From Agromyces bracchium (GTDB lineage Bacteria > Actinomycetota > Actinomycetes > Actinomycetales > Microbacteriaceae), in NCBI RefSeq assembly GCF_009709675.1, contig NZ_WMLB01000013.1, forward strand, positions 1 through 64,000: a stretch of DNA of 64,000 nucleotides, read 5' to 3'. The notes below the pieces were generated by a model that ran no database searches, was not told the origin of the DNA, and was given only the letters and a program-made list of their open reading frames with translations. Of the stretch, positions 15,673-23,351 are shown one piece after another. The translations under genes and the position numbers were made by a program. How positions within the stretch are numbered: the first letter of the stretch is position 1; each line of letters starts with the position of its first letter.

Positions 15673-15703
15673 CGTCGTCCGGCGTCGGCTGCGAGGCATC
15701 CGC

Positions 15704-15734
15704 TTGACCTTGACGTTACGTCAAGTTCTACGGT
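15704..15734 (+). promoter_or_regulatory. MerR-type promoter with 19-bp spacer and palindromic operator
   Basis: TTGACC (-35, 15704-15709) and TACGGT (-10, 15729-15734) are separated by 19 bp, the stretched spacing typical of MerR-controlled promoters. The 17-bp palindrome CTTGACGTTACGTCAAG (15709-15725) occupies the spacer. It precedes the MerR gene by 41 bp, so the regulator most likely controls itself by DNA twisting. Confidence 0.7.
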
Positions 15735-15774
15735 GGAGCCACGACGATCCGCCGTTCACGGGAGGAGGCATGGC

Positions 15775-16533
15775 ATGGACTGGTCGATCCAGGAGATCGC
15801 GAAGCTCGCCGGCACGACGAGCCGCACGCTGCGGCACTACGACGACCTCGGCCTGCTGCCGCCGAGCCGCATCGGCGGCAACGGCTACCGCTACTACGAC
15901 CGAGCGGCGCTCGTGCGGCTGCAGCGCATCCTGCTGCTGCGCGAGCTCGGCCTCGGGCTGCCGGCGATCGCCGACGTGCTCGCCGGGCAGACCGTCGAGG
16001 CCCGCGCCCTCGAGGGGCACCTCGCGTGGCTCCGGCACGAACAGGTCCGGCTGGCGCGCCAGGTCGCATCGGTCGAACGGACCATCGAGGCATTGGAGGG
16101 AGGTGAGGAGATCATGGCGAAGGACATGCTGGACGGCTTCGACCACACGCAGTACCGCGAGGAGGTCGAGGAGCGTTGGGGCCGTGACGCGTACGCCGCG
16201 GGCGACCGTTGGTGGCGCGGCATGGGCGACGACGAGCGCGCCGCGTGGAAGGAGCGCAGCGCTGCACTCGGTCGCGACTGGAACGCGGCCGCAGAGTCGG
16301 GCGTCGCGCCGGACTCCGCGGAGGCGCAGGCGCTCGCGAAGCGTCACGTCGAGTGGCTGACGGGCATCCCCGGCACGCCGGCGGGCACGCCCGGCGGCGA
16401 CGTCAAGGCGTACGTGCTGGGCCTCGGCGAGATGTACGTCGCCGACCCGCGCTTCGCGGCCAACTACGGCGGCGAGCGGGGTGCGACGTTCGTGCGGGAT
16501 GCGCTGGCGGTGTTCGCCGAGGCGAACCTGTAG
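15775..16533 (+). CDS. MerR-family regulator with TipAS drug-binding domain
   Basis: The 252-residue protein has an N-terminal MerR winged helix (QEIAKLAGTTSRTLRHYDD, residues 5-23, then the wing with NGYRYYD), a dimerisation coiled coil to about residue 110, and a C-terminal TipAS/SkgA-type domain (from about residue 120) of the kind that binds thiopeptides and other ligands. Two Met starts are possible; MDWS at 15775 follows GGAGGAGG at a good distance. The 19-bp-spacer promoter just upstream is the likely target. The class suggests response to an antibiotic or other small molecule. Confidence 0.93.
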   Translation: MDWSIQEIAKLAGTTSRTLRHYDDLGLLPPSRIGGNGYRYYDRAALVRLQRILLLRELGLGLPAIADVLAGQTVEARALEGHLAWLRHEQVRLARQVASVERTIEALEGGEEIMAKDMLDGFDHTQYREEVEERWGRDAYAAGDRWWRGMGDDERAAWKERSAALGRDWNAAAESGVAPDSAEAQALAKRHVEWLTGIPGTPAGTPGGDVKAYVLGLGEMYVADPRFAANYGGERGATFVRDALAVFAEANL

Positions 16534-16560
16534 GCGCACGCGCGCCCGCCCGGCGCTCGT

Positions 16561-16631
16561 GCTCCAAGTGAGGTCTCTGCGCGTGAGGCCGTTCTCGGAC
16601 TTCGCTCACGCGCCGAAACCTCACTTGGAGC
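16561..16631. terminator. Long nested inverted repeat between convergent genes
   Basis: GCTCCAAGTGAGGT (16561-16574) and ACCTCACTTGGAGC (16618-16631) are a perfect 14-bp inverted repeat. A second pair, GCGCGTGAG (16580-16588) and CTCACGCGC (16605-16613), nests inside it. The structure sits between the stops of the MerR and YczE genes and would serve as a terminator in both directions. It is longer and more elaborate than an ordinary terminator and could be a small intergenic repeat element. Confidence 0.6.
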
Positions 16632-16655
16632 GGGCGAGCGACCCGGGACGGCGCG

Positions 16656-17372
16656 TCAGGCCTGCGCGGGCGTGGCGCCCGTGGCGGGGCGCGGGATGTC
16701 CCGGTCCCGCGCCCCGCGGCGGACCGCACGTGCGTCGCGCGCCGCGCCGGCGGCCGAACGCCGAACCGCGAAGAGCGGGATCGTCCACCCGCAGAGCGGG
16801 CCGATGAGCAGCGCGAACGCGAGCGTGCCGACGCCGACGTTGCCGCCGAGGAGGAACCCGGTGACGAGCACGGTCAGCTCGATGCCGGTGCGGACGATCC
16901 AGATCCTCCAGCCGGTGCGGCGGTGCAGGCCCGTCATGAGCCCGTCGCGCGGGCCGGGGCCGAAGTGGGCGCCGATGTAGAGGCCGGTGGCCGCGGCGAG
17001 CACGACGATGCCGCCGAAGAGCATGACGATCCGGAGCCAGAGGTCGAGGCCGGTCGGGATCATCCAGAGCGAGAGGTCGGCGAACGGGCCGACGAGCAGG
17101 GCGTTCATGAGGGTGCCGAATCCGGGCTTCTGCCGGATCGGGATCCACAGCAGCAGCACGATACCGCTCGTGATGACCGTGATGAGGCCGAAGCCGAGGC
17201 CGGTCTGCTTGGCGATGCCCTGCGTGAGCACGTCCCACGGGGCGACGCCGAGCTCGCCGCGCACGATGAGCGCGATGCCGAGCCCGTAGAGGTACAGGCC
17301 GACGACGAGCTGCACGAGGCGGCGCCCGAACACGGGCGCGGAGTCGGTGGTGCGGGGGAGTCGGAACGGCAT
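16656..17372 (-). CDS. YczE/YitT-type membrane protein
   Basis: The 238-residue protein has about five to six transmembrane helices in residues 18-200, with the family pattern GLGIALIVRGELGVAPWDV in the first repeat and GPRDGLM around residue 140. The tail after residue 205 is Arg/Ala-rich and cytoplasmic. YczE-family proteins are often encoded divergently from MocR-type regulators, as here. The transported or sensed molecule is unknown. The ATG at 17372 is 66 bp from the MocR start, and the gap holds three CCAAT boxes. Confidence 0.85.
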   Translation of the reverse strand: MPFRLPRTTDSAPVFGRRLVQLVVGLYLYGLGIALIVRGELGVAPWDVLTQGIAKQTGLGFGLITVITSGIVLLLWIPIRQKPGFGTLMNALLVGPFADLSLWMIPTGLDLWLRIVMLFGGIVVLAAATGLYIGAHFGPGPRDGLMTGLHRRTGWRIWIVRTGIELTVLVTGFLLGGNVGVGTLAFALLIGPLCGWTIPLFAVRRSAAGAARDARAVRRGARDRDIPRPATGATPAQA

Positions 17373-17381
17373 GATGGCAAT

Positions 17382-17428
17382 CCAATCTTCCAATTGGCCT
17401 TTCGGCAAGAAGCCAATTCGCCTAAAGT
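17382..17428. promoter_or_regulatory. MocR operator region between divergent yczE and mocR
   Basis: Three CCAAT boxes lie at 17382, 17390 and 17413; the latter two extend to CCAATT, and the middle one reads CCAATTGG. MocR/GabR regulators commonly bind direct repeats. TAAAGT at 17423-17428 is a likely -10 for the MocR gene, 10 nt before its ATG. The base composition is markedly A+T-richer than the neighbourhood. Confidence 0.5.
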
Positions 17429-17438
17429 GGCCCGCACC

Positions 17439-18881
17439 ATGGAAGCCAACCTCAGCGCCCGCGCCCTCGAGACCCTGCTCGGCGCCTGGCGCGGCGACGG
17501 CGGCAGCGCCTACCGGGCGCTCGCCGACCGCATCCGCCTCCTGATCCTCGACGGCCGGATCCCCGTCGACACCAGGCTGCCCGCCGAGCGCGACCTCGCC
17601 GAGCGGCTCGGGCTCAGTCGCACGACCGTGACAGCCGCCTACCGCGAACTGCGCGAGCAGCGGATGCTCCGCAGCATCCGCGGTTCGGGGAGCGTCGCCC
17701 GACTGCCCGGCGCACCCGCCGTCCTCCCCGTGCCGCCTGCGGCCGACTACATCGATTTCTCCAAGGCCGCGCTGCCGGCCCTGCCGTGGCTGGCGGACGT
17801 CGCGCGCGACGCGGTCGAGGACCTCCCCGCGCACCTCGGCGACTCCGGCTTCGACCCGATCGGCATCCCGCAGCTGCGCGAGGCGATCGCCGAGCGCTAC
17901 ACCGCCCGCGGGCTGCCGACCGACCCCGAGCAGGTCATGGTCACGCTCGGCGCGCAGCACGCCATCGCGCTGCTCTCCCGCGCTCTCGTCGGTCGCGGCG
18001 ACCGCGCGCTCATCGAGGCACCGACCTACCCGCACGCGTACGAGGCGCTCCGCGCCGCGGGCGCTCGGCTCGTCACGGTCGCGACGTCGCCGCGCGACGG
18101 CGGCCCCGACGGGTTCGGCGCGGGCGACGAGGCGGGCGACCTCGTGCGCGCGATGGGCCACGCGAACCCCGTCGCGGCCTACCTCATGCCCGACTTCCAC
18201 AATCCGACCGGGCGATCGCTCGGCGCCGAGTCGCGCGAGCGCGTACTCGACGCGGCCGCGCGCCAGGGCACGGTGGTCATCGCCGACGAGACGACCGCCG
18301 AGCTCGACATCGATCGCGGGCTCGCGCTCCACCCTCTCGCCGCGTACGGCCCGGCCGTCATGGTCGGCTCGGTCGGCAAGACCGTCTGGGGCGGCATCCG
18401 CGTCGGCTGGATCCGGGCCGATCGGCCCCTCATCCGCCGACTGCTCGCGGTCCGCTCGCCGGGCGACCTCGGCACGCCGATCCTCGAGCAGCTCATCGTC
18501 GCGCGGTTGCTCGCGCGCATGGACGACATCCTCGACCTGCGTCGGGAGCAGCTCCGCGCCGGCCGCGACCACCTCGAGCGACGGCTCGCCGACGCCTTCC
18601 CCGGCTGGCACGTGCCGCATGTCGACGGCGGCATCGCGACGTGGGTCGGCCTCGGCGCACCCGTCAGCTCGCAGCTCGCGCTCGCGGCCCGCACGCAGGG
18701 GCTCATCGTCGCCGCCGGCCCGCGCTTCGGCATCGACGGCGCCTTCGAACGCTTCCTGCGCCTGCCCATCTGCTACGACGCCGAGTCGACGGATGCCGCG
18801 GTGCAGGCGCTCGCGCGCGCGTGGGGCTCGCTCGCCCGCACGCCCGTCCCCGACCAGAGCGTGCTCGCCGCGGTCGTGTAG
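17439..18881 (+). CDS. MocR-type regulator (GntR helix-turn-helix fused to aminotransferase fold)
   Basis: This 480-residue protein has an N-terminal GntR winged helix (residues 22-88, with PAERDLAERLGLSRTTVTAA) and a type-I PLP aminotransferase domain. The PLP pocket is readable: MPDFHNPTG, VIADETTAELD and the internal-aldimine region SVGKTVWGGIRVGW, where the Lys would bind PLP. Members such as GabR and PdxR sense an amine or PLP state. The divergent YczE gene is the probable target along with itself. There is no ribosome site, and a -10-like TAAAGT lies 10 nt upstream. Confidence 0.9.
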   Translation: MEANLSARALETLLGAWRGDGGSAYRALADRIRLLILDGRIPVDTRLPAERDLAERLGLSRTTVTAAYRELREQRMLRSIRGSGSVARLPGAPAVLPVPPAADYIDFSKAALPALPWLADVARDAVEDLPAHLGDSGFDPIGIPQLREAIAERYTARGLPTDPEQVMVTLGAQHAIALLSRALVGRGDRALIEAPTYPHAYEALRAAGARLVTVATSPRDGGPDGFGAGDEAGDLVRAMGHANPVAAYLMPDFHNPTGRSLGAESRERVLDAAARQGTVVIADETTAELDIDRGLALHPLAAYGPAVMVGSVGKTVWGGIRVGWIRADRPLIRRLLAVRSPGDLGTPILEQLIVARLLARMDDILDLRREQLRAGRDHLERRLADAFPGWHVPHVDGGIATWVGLGAPVSSQLALAARTQGLIVAAGPRFGIDGAFERFLRLPICYDAESTDAAVQALARAWGSLARTPVPDQSVLAAVV

Positions 18882-18893
18882 GTCGGGGCGAAC

Positions 18894-18926
18894 GTTCACC
18901 CCTCGGCAACACGGGGTTCGCCGGGT
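18894..18926 (+). promoter_or_regulatory. Possible PHO-box-like repeats
   Basis: GTTCACC (18894) and GTTCGCC (18916) are separated by exactly two 11-nt units, with a weaker GGCAACA (18905) between them. The actinobacterial PhoP box is made of 11-nt direct units starting G(T/G)TCACC. The position, 80 to 48 bp before the start of a secreted protein gene, fits. The middle unit matches poorly, so confidence is low. Confidence 0.3.
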
Positions 18927-18973
18927 GCGTCCAGAGTGAGCCGCGTCCCGTGTCTCCAGACCGAAGGTGATCC

Positions 18974-20677
18974 ATGCTCTCCACCCGACCCCGCCTCCGG
19001 CGCGCCGCAGCGCCGATCCTCGTGGGCGCCATCGCCGCGGGCTGCCTCGCCGCGGCCCCTGCGACCGCGCTGCCCGTCCGCACCGCCGTCGTCGACGCGC
19101 CCCTCGAGGTCGCCACCGGCGACGCGGCGCTCACCCTCTCCCCCGTCGGCACCTACGAGACCGGGGTGTTCGACGAGTCGGCCGCCGAGATCGTCGCCGC
19201 GTACGACGGCCGGCTCTACGTCGTGAACGCCCAGGCGGGGCTCGTCGAGGTGCTCGACGTGAAGAAGCCGTCGAAGCCGAAGAAGCTCGGTGAAGTGGTG
19301 AGCGACGGCATCGCCAACTCGGTCGCGATCCGCGCCGACGGCCTCGGCGTCGTCGCGGTCGAGGATGCCGACGACAAGACGGCCCCGGGCCGCGTCGTCT
19401 TCTTCGACGCCACAAAGAAGAAGCCCCGCGTGCTCGGCTCGGTCGAGGTCGGCTCCCTGCCCGACATGGTCGCGATCTCGGAGGACGGCACCCGCGCGGT
19501 GGTCGCGAACGAGGGCGAGCCGACCGACGACTTCTCGACCGACCCCGAGGGCTCGGTCGCGGTGATCGATCTGCCCGCCACCGTGTCGGCCGCGACCCAG
19601 GACGAGGTCCGCACCGCGGACTTCCACGAGTTCGAGGAGGGCGGCTCGAAGCCGCTGCCCGAGGACGTGCGCGTCTTCGGCCCGGCCCCCGAAGCGGACC
19701 TGCCGGTCTCGCGCAACCTCGAGCCCGAGTACGTCGCCGTCGACGGCGACACCGCGTACGTCGCCCTGCAGGAGGCGAACGCGTTCGCCGTGGTCGACCT
19801 CGACTCGGCCACCGTCGAGGAGATCCGGCCGCTCGGGTTCGTCGATCACTCCGAAGCCGGACACGGCATCGACGCGTCGGACCGCGATCCCCAGGACGCG
19901 CCGACGTTCACCGTCCGCACGTTCGAGGGCCTGAAGGGCATGTACCTGCCCGACGGCCTCGTCGCGTACCAGGCGGCCGGCGAGACCTACCTGGTCTCGG
20001 CGAACGAGGGCGACGCACGCGAGTGGGGCGACTACGTCGAGCCGGCTCGAGTGAAGGACCTCGGCGACGACGGCCTCGCGCCCGTCTGCGAGACGAGCCC
20101 CGCCGCGGCGCTCACGGGTGACGCCGACCTCGGGCGCCTCAACGTCTCGACCGCGATGGGACTCAGCGCGGACGGTTCCTGCTACGAGGAGCTCTACGCG
20201 TTCGGCTCGCGGTCGTTCTCGATCTGGACGACGGGCGGCGAGCAGGTGTTCGACTCCGGCGAGGACTTCGAGCGCATCACGCACGAGGCCGCTCCCGAGT
20301 TCTTCAACTCCAACCACGGCGAGTCGAACCTCGAGGGTCGCAGCGAGGACAAGGGACCGGAGCCCGAGAGCCTCGCGATCGGCGAGGTCGACGGACGCAC
20401 GTACGCGTTCATCGGCTTCGAGCGCGTCGGCGGCGTCATCGTCTACGACATCACCGACCCGGCGGCATCCACGTTCGTGGCCTACCTCAACAACCGCGAC
20501 TTCTCGGTCTCGGTGGAGGACGACGGCGTCGAGCGGCTCTCGGAGGCCGGCGACCTCGGCCCGGAGGGGCTGACCTTCATCCCCGCCGAGACGAGTCCGA
20601 CCGGTGCGCCGATGCTCGCGGTCGCGAACGAGGTCTCGGGCACCACGACGCTGTACGAGATCGACGCGATCTCGTAG
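18974..20677 (+). CDS. Secreted choice-of-anchor I family protein
   Basis: The 567-residue protein has a signal peptide (residues 1-32, AAPATA) and a beta-propeller-like body of repeated blades (for example VAISEDGTRAVVANEGEPTDD and LEPEYVAVDGDTAYVALQEANA). This is the choice-of-anchor I domain, found in large secreted proteins often annotated as alkaline-phosphatase-like. There is no LPxTG or membrane tail here, so it is probably released. The ATG at 18974 has GAAGGTGA 6 nt upstream. The long propeller has acidic loops (SEDKGPEPES) that could bind Ca2+. Enzymatic activity has not been established for the family. Confidence 0.85.
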   Translation: MLSTRPRLRRAAAPILVGAIAAGCLAAAPATALPVRTAVVDAPLEVATGDAALTLSPVGTYETGVFDESAAEIVAAYDGRLYVVNAQAGLVEVLDVKKPSKPKKLGEVVSDGIANSVAIRADGLGVVAVEDADDKTAPGRVVFFDATKKKPRVLGSVEVGSLPDMVAISEDGTRAVVANEGEPTDDFSTDPEGSVAVIDLPATVSAATQDEVRTADFHEFEEGGSKPLPEDVRVFGPAPEADLPVSRNLEPEYVAVDGDTAYVALQEANAFAVVDLDSATVEEIRPLGFVDHSEAGHGIDASDRDPQDAPTFTVRTFEGLKGMYLPDGLVAYQAAGETYLVSANEGDAREWGDYVEPARVKDLGDDGLAPVCETSPAAALTGDADLGRLNVSTAMGLSADGSCYEELYAFGSRSFSIWTTGGEQVFDSGEDFERITHEAAPEFFNSNHGESNLEGRSEDKGPEPESLAIGEVDGRTYAFIGFERVGGVIVYDITDPAASTFVAYLNNRDFSVSVEDDGVERLSEAGDLGPEGLTFIPAETSPTGAPMLAVANEVSGTTTLYEIDAIS

Positions 20678-20710
20678 TCGACGCGCGGCAGGCGCCCAGC
20701 AGGAGATGAC

Positions 20711-20739
20711 GGGGCGGTGGGACGAGGTCCCACCGCCCC
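20711..20739. terminator. Strong hairpin terminator
   Basis: GGGGCGGTGGGAC (20711-20723) and GTCCCACCGCCCC (20727-20739) form a perfect 13-bp stem with a 3-nt loop. It lies 33 bp after the stop of the secreted propeller gene and should act on that gene. It can also serve as backup for the convergent chaplin-like gene. Confidence 0.85.
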
Positions 20740-20831
20740 GTCGGGTCGCGACCCCCGGGCGCGACCGTCCGTGCCGCGGCCCGATCGTGCGGCACGGGGG
20801 ATCGAGGGGCGGCCGAGCCGCCGACGGTGGA

Positions 20832-20857
20832 CCCGGCGCCGGTAGGGCGGCGCCGGG
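20832..20857 (-). terminator. Hairpin terminator after the chaplin-like gene
   Basis: CCCGGCGCC (20832-20840) and GGCGCCGGG (20849-20857) form a 9-bp perfect stem with an 8-nt loop, 12 bp beyond the stop of the minus-strand gene at 20869. Confidence 0.6.
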
Positions 20858-20868
20858 CCGTCACCGGA

Positions 20869-22074
20869 TCAGCGGCGCAGCGCGAACCGCCGCACGCCGA
20901 CGAGCACGCCGCCCGTCAGCAGCAGGAACAGCGCCAGCCGCTGCCAGAACCCGGCGTCGACGCCCGTCGAGGCGAGCGAGCCCGAGCCGTTCGCGATGGC
21001 CGTGGTGCCCATCGCGGCGACCGTCGAGGCCGAGCCGTTCGAGCCCGAGCCCGAGCCGTCACCCGGCGTGGTCGGGTCGGTCGGGTCGGTCGGGTCGGTC
21101 GGGTCAGACGGGTCGGTCGGGTCCGTCGGGTCCGTCGGGTCGACGGGGTCGGTCGGGTCGGTCGGGTCCGTCGGGCCGCCGGGCGTCACGACCGTGGTCG
21201 AGCCCTCCGAGTGGGAGTCGCCGATGACCGAGACGGCGTTGCCGCCGATCGTGATCGGCAGGGAGAGGTCGGGCAGGATCTGGGTGCCGCCGAGGATCGA
21301 GTCCTCGCCGGTGGTCCAGGCGTCCGTTCCCGAGCCGGTGCCGGTCGTCACCACGGTGGTGGCGTCCTCCGAGAGGGAGTCGCCGATGACGGAGACGGCA
21401 TTGCCGCCGATGGTGATCGGCGCGTCAACGCCGATCAGCGCCTGCGTGCCGCCGAGGATCGAGTCCTCGCCGGACGTCCAGGCGCTGCCCGAGTCATCCG
21501 TGCCCGACCCGGTCGTGACCACGGTCGTGGCGTCCTCCGAGTGGGAGTCCCCGATCACCGAGACGGCGTTGCCGCCGATGGTGACGGGTGCCTCGACGTC
21601 GACGATGCCCTGGGTGCCGCCGAGGATGGAGTCCTCGCCGGACGTCCAGGCGTCGCCCGAGCCGGAATCCGATTCGGACCCGGTCGTGACCACGGTCGTG
21701 GCGTCCTCCGAGTGGGAGCCGCCGATGACCGACACGGCGTTGCCGCCGATCGTGACGGGCGCCGACACGTCGACGATCGCCTGGCTCCCCGAGCCGATGC
21801 CGTCCTCGCCCGAGGTCACGGCGACGGGCTCCGAGGAGGCCTCGTCGTCCGTCACGACCGCGGTCGTGGCATCCGTCGACTCGGAATCGCCGATGACCGA
21901 CAGCGCGTTGCCGGCGATCGTGACGGGCAGGTCGATCGAGATCCCCACCTGCGTGCCGGAGAGGAGGCCGTCCTCCCCGGAGGATTCGGTGGCGTGCGCT
22001 ACACCGGCGCCGAGGAGCATGAGCCCCCCGGTGAAGAGGGCCGCGGTGAGCGCCCTCGAGACGTACTTCTGCAT
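20869..22074 (-). CDS. Chaplin-like repeat protein with LAxTG sortase signal
   Basis: The 401-residue protein has a signal peptide (residues 1-28), five tandem repeats of about 55 residues (32-87, 88-144, 145-200, 201-254, 255-300), a Thr-Asp-Pro-rich wall-spanning stalk (301-335), a Ser/Gly linker, and a cell-wall sorting signal: LASTG (367-371), a hydrophobic helix and RRFALRR. The repeat core P(V/I)TIGGNAVSVIGDS follows the chaplin pattern (PVxVCGNxVxVVG) but without any cysteine. LAxTG is the motif used by class E sortases of high-GC actinobacteria. It is probably a wall-anchored, amyloid- or coat-forming surface protein. An AGGAG site precedes ATG 22074. Confidence 0.75.
   Translation of the reverse strand: MQKYVSRALTAALFTGGLMLLGAGVAHATESSGEDGLLSGTQVGISIDLPVTIAGNALSVIGDSESTDATTAVVTDDEASSEPVAVTSGEDGIGSGSQAIVDVSAPVTIGGNAVSVIGGSHSEDATTVVTTGSESDSGSGDAWTSGEDSILGGTQGIVDVEAPVTIGGNAVSVIGDSHSEDATTVVTTGSGTDDSGSAWTSGEDSILGGTQALIGVDAPITIGGNAVSVIGDSLSEDATTVVTTGTGSGTDAWTTGEDSILGGTQILPDLSLPITIGGNAVSVIGDSHSEGSTTVVTPGGPTDPTDPTDPVDPTDPTDPTDPSDPTDPTDPTDPTTPGDGSGSGSNGSASTVAAMGTTAIANGSGSLASTGVDAGFWQRLALFLLLTGGVLVGVRRFALRR
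21175..21981 (-). repeat. Five in-frame tandem repeats of about 160 bp
   Basis: The DNA encoding the five chaplin-like units is itself strongly repetitive. The segment for GEDSILGGTQ and that for TIGGNAVSVIGDS recur almost base for base in the last three units, which points to recent duplication. The first unit (signal-peptide side) is the most diverged, and copy number may vary between strains. Confidence 0.85.
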
Positions 22075-22163
22075 GGTGAATGCTCCTGACTGATTGGGTG
22101 TGATTCCGCTCGCGGGCGCGAGCGGCGACCGTGTCCGCCTGCGATGAGGCGGAGCGGCACCCG

Positions 22164-23213
22164 TCAGTCAGGGGTGGTGTCGGTCTCGAAGACCGGCGAC
22201 GACGGCAGTGCGTCGTCGACCGCGGAGAGCACGAGCGACGCGAGCGCGTCGAGTTCGATGGCGCCGAGCCCCGCGTCGGAGCCTGAGGCGGTTCCGGAAC
22301 CGGAACCTGAGGCGCTGCTGCCGCCTGCGGGCGCGCCCGACCCGAGCGGCGCCTCGGCGCCGCGGGGAGCGTTCGAGGGCGCGAGCGTGCCGCCGGAGGC
22401 CGCGGGCGGTCCGACGTCGAAGGCGGTGACGGATGCTGCTGCCCCCACGTCGTCGGACGTGATCGACGCTGAACCGGGTGGCCCGCCCTCGGCGGGGACT
22501 TGCCCCGCCGTGGCATCCGATGCCGGGTCGCCGAGTCCACCGGGTGGCGCGACCACCACAGGCTCGTCGGCGTCGCCCGGAAGCGGCCGCGACGGCAGGA
22601 GCCCGTCGTCGGGGAGCGGCCCGAGGTCGCCGACCACCACGTCGAGCGTGTCGTCGACGGTGCCGACGACCGGACCGAGCACGCCGCCCAGCGCGTCGTC
22701 GCCGACGACGGCGCCGAGCAGGGGCAGCGATCCGACGACGCCGTCGAGCGTGTCGACGAGCGGGGTCGTGATCGTGCCGACCGGGGCGTCGCTCGCGGCG
22801 TCCGAGACGAGCGAACCGGCCTCCGACACGACCTCCACGACGGTGTCGTCGACGGCGTCGACCGTGCCGCCGACGGCGGGCACGAGCGATTCGACCGGCT
22901 CGGCCACCTGCTCGACGACCGGCGCGACCGGCGCCGGCGCGGCATCCGTCACGCTGTTCGACACGGTGTCGACCGTCGCCACGACGGGCTCGAGCACGGG
23001 CTCGACCACCTGCTCGACGACCCCGTCGACCGTCTCGTCGACCACGCCGACGACCGAGCCCACGGTGCCGAGCAGGCCGTTCGGCCGTTCGTCGGCGGAG
23101 GCGCTCGACGGCGACGCGACGAGGCTGACGACGACCCAGGCGGCGGCGAGGCCGGTGCCGAGCAGGAGGGCGCGCACGAGCGGAACCGTGCGGTCCACCG
23201 CGGCCGTTCGCAT
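22164..23213 (-). CDS. Secreted or anchored Val-rich low-complexity protein
   Basis: This 349-residue protein has an N-terminal signal or anchor (LLLGTGLAAAWVVVSLVASP, about residues 14-33). A long Val/Asp-periodic region follows (about residues 45-200, such as VGVVDETVDGVVEQVVEPV), then a Gly/Pro/Ser-rich part, and a C-terminus without a sorting signal. No known domain is visible. It lies 89 bp upstream of the chaplin-like gene in the same direction, and with no hairpin between them the pair probably forms an operon. ATG 23213 is preceded by a TATGGT (-10-like, 23258-23253). The periodic hydrophobic pattern suggests an amphipathic or fibrous fold. Confidence 0.65.
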   Translation of the reverse strand: MRTAAVDRTVPLVRALLLGTGLAAAWVVVSLVASPSSASADERPNGLLGTVGSVVGVVDETVDGVVEQVVEPVLEPVVATVDTVSNSVTDAAPAPVAPVVEQVAEPVESLVPAVGGTVDAVDDTVVEVVSEAGSLVSDAASDAPVGTITTPLVDTLDGVVGSLPLLGAVVGDDALGGVLGPVVGTVDDTLDVVVGDLGPLPDDGLLPSRPLPGDADEPVVVAPPGGLGDPASDATAGQVPAEGGPPGSASITSDDVGAAASVTAFDVGPPAASGGTLAPSNAPRGAEAPLGSGAPAGGSSASGSGSGTASGSDAGLGAIELDALASLVLSAVDDALPSSPVFETDTTPD

Positions 23214-23351
23214 CCGCACCCCCAGGCGTCTCGGACAGGCGTCGTGGTTCGGACCATACCCCGGATGGGGGTCAAGGGTCCACACCTCGCCCGGCGCGCT
23301 TCACAGGTTCCCGTTATCCGGACGCCCCCGTCCGCTGCGAGAATCGAACCC

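Noticed and set aside
22500..23351. N-terminal extension of the RND transporter
   Set aside because: The frame is open upstream of 23352 but its translation is antisense of the Val-rich protein gene; ATG 23352 begins the standard family N-terminus.
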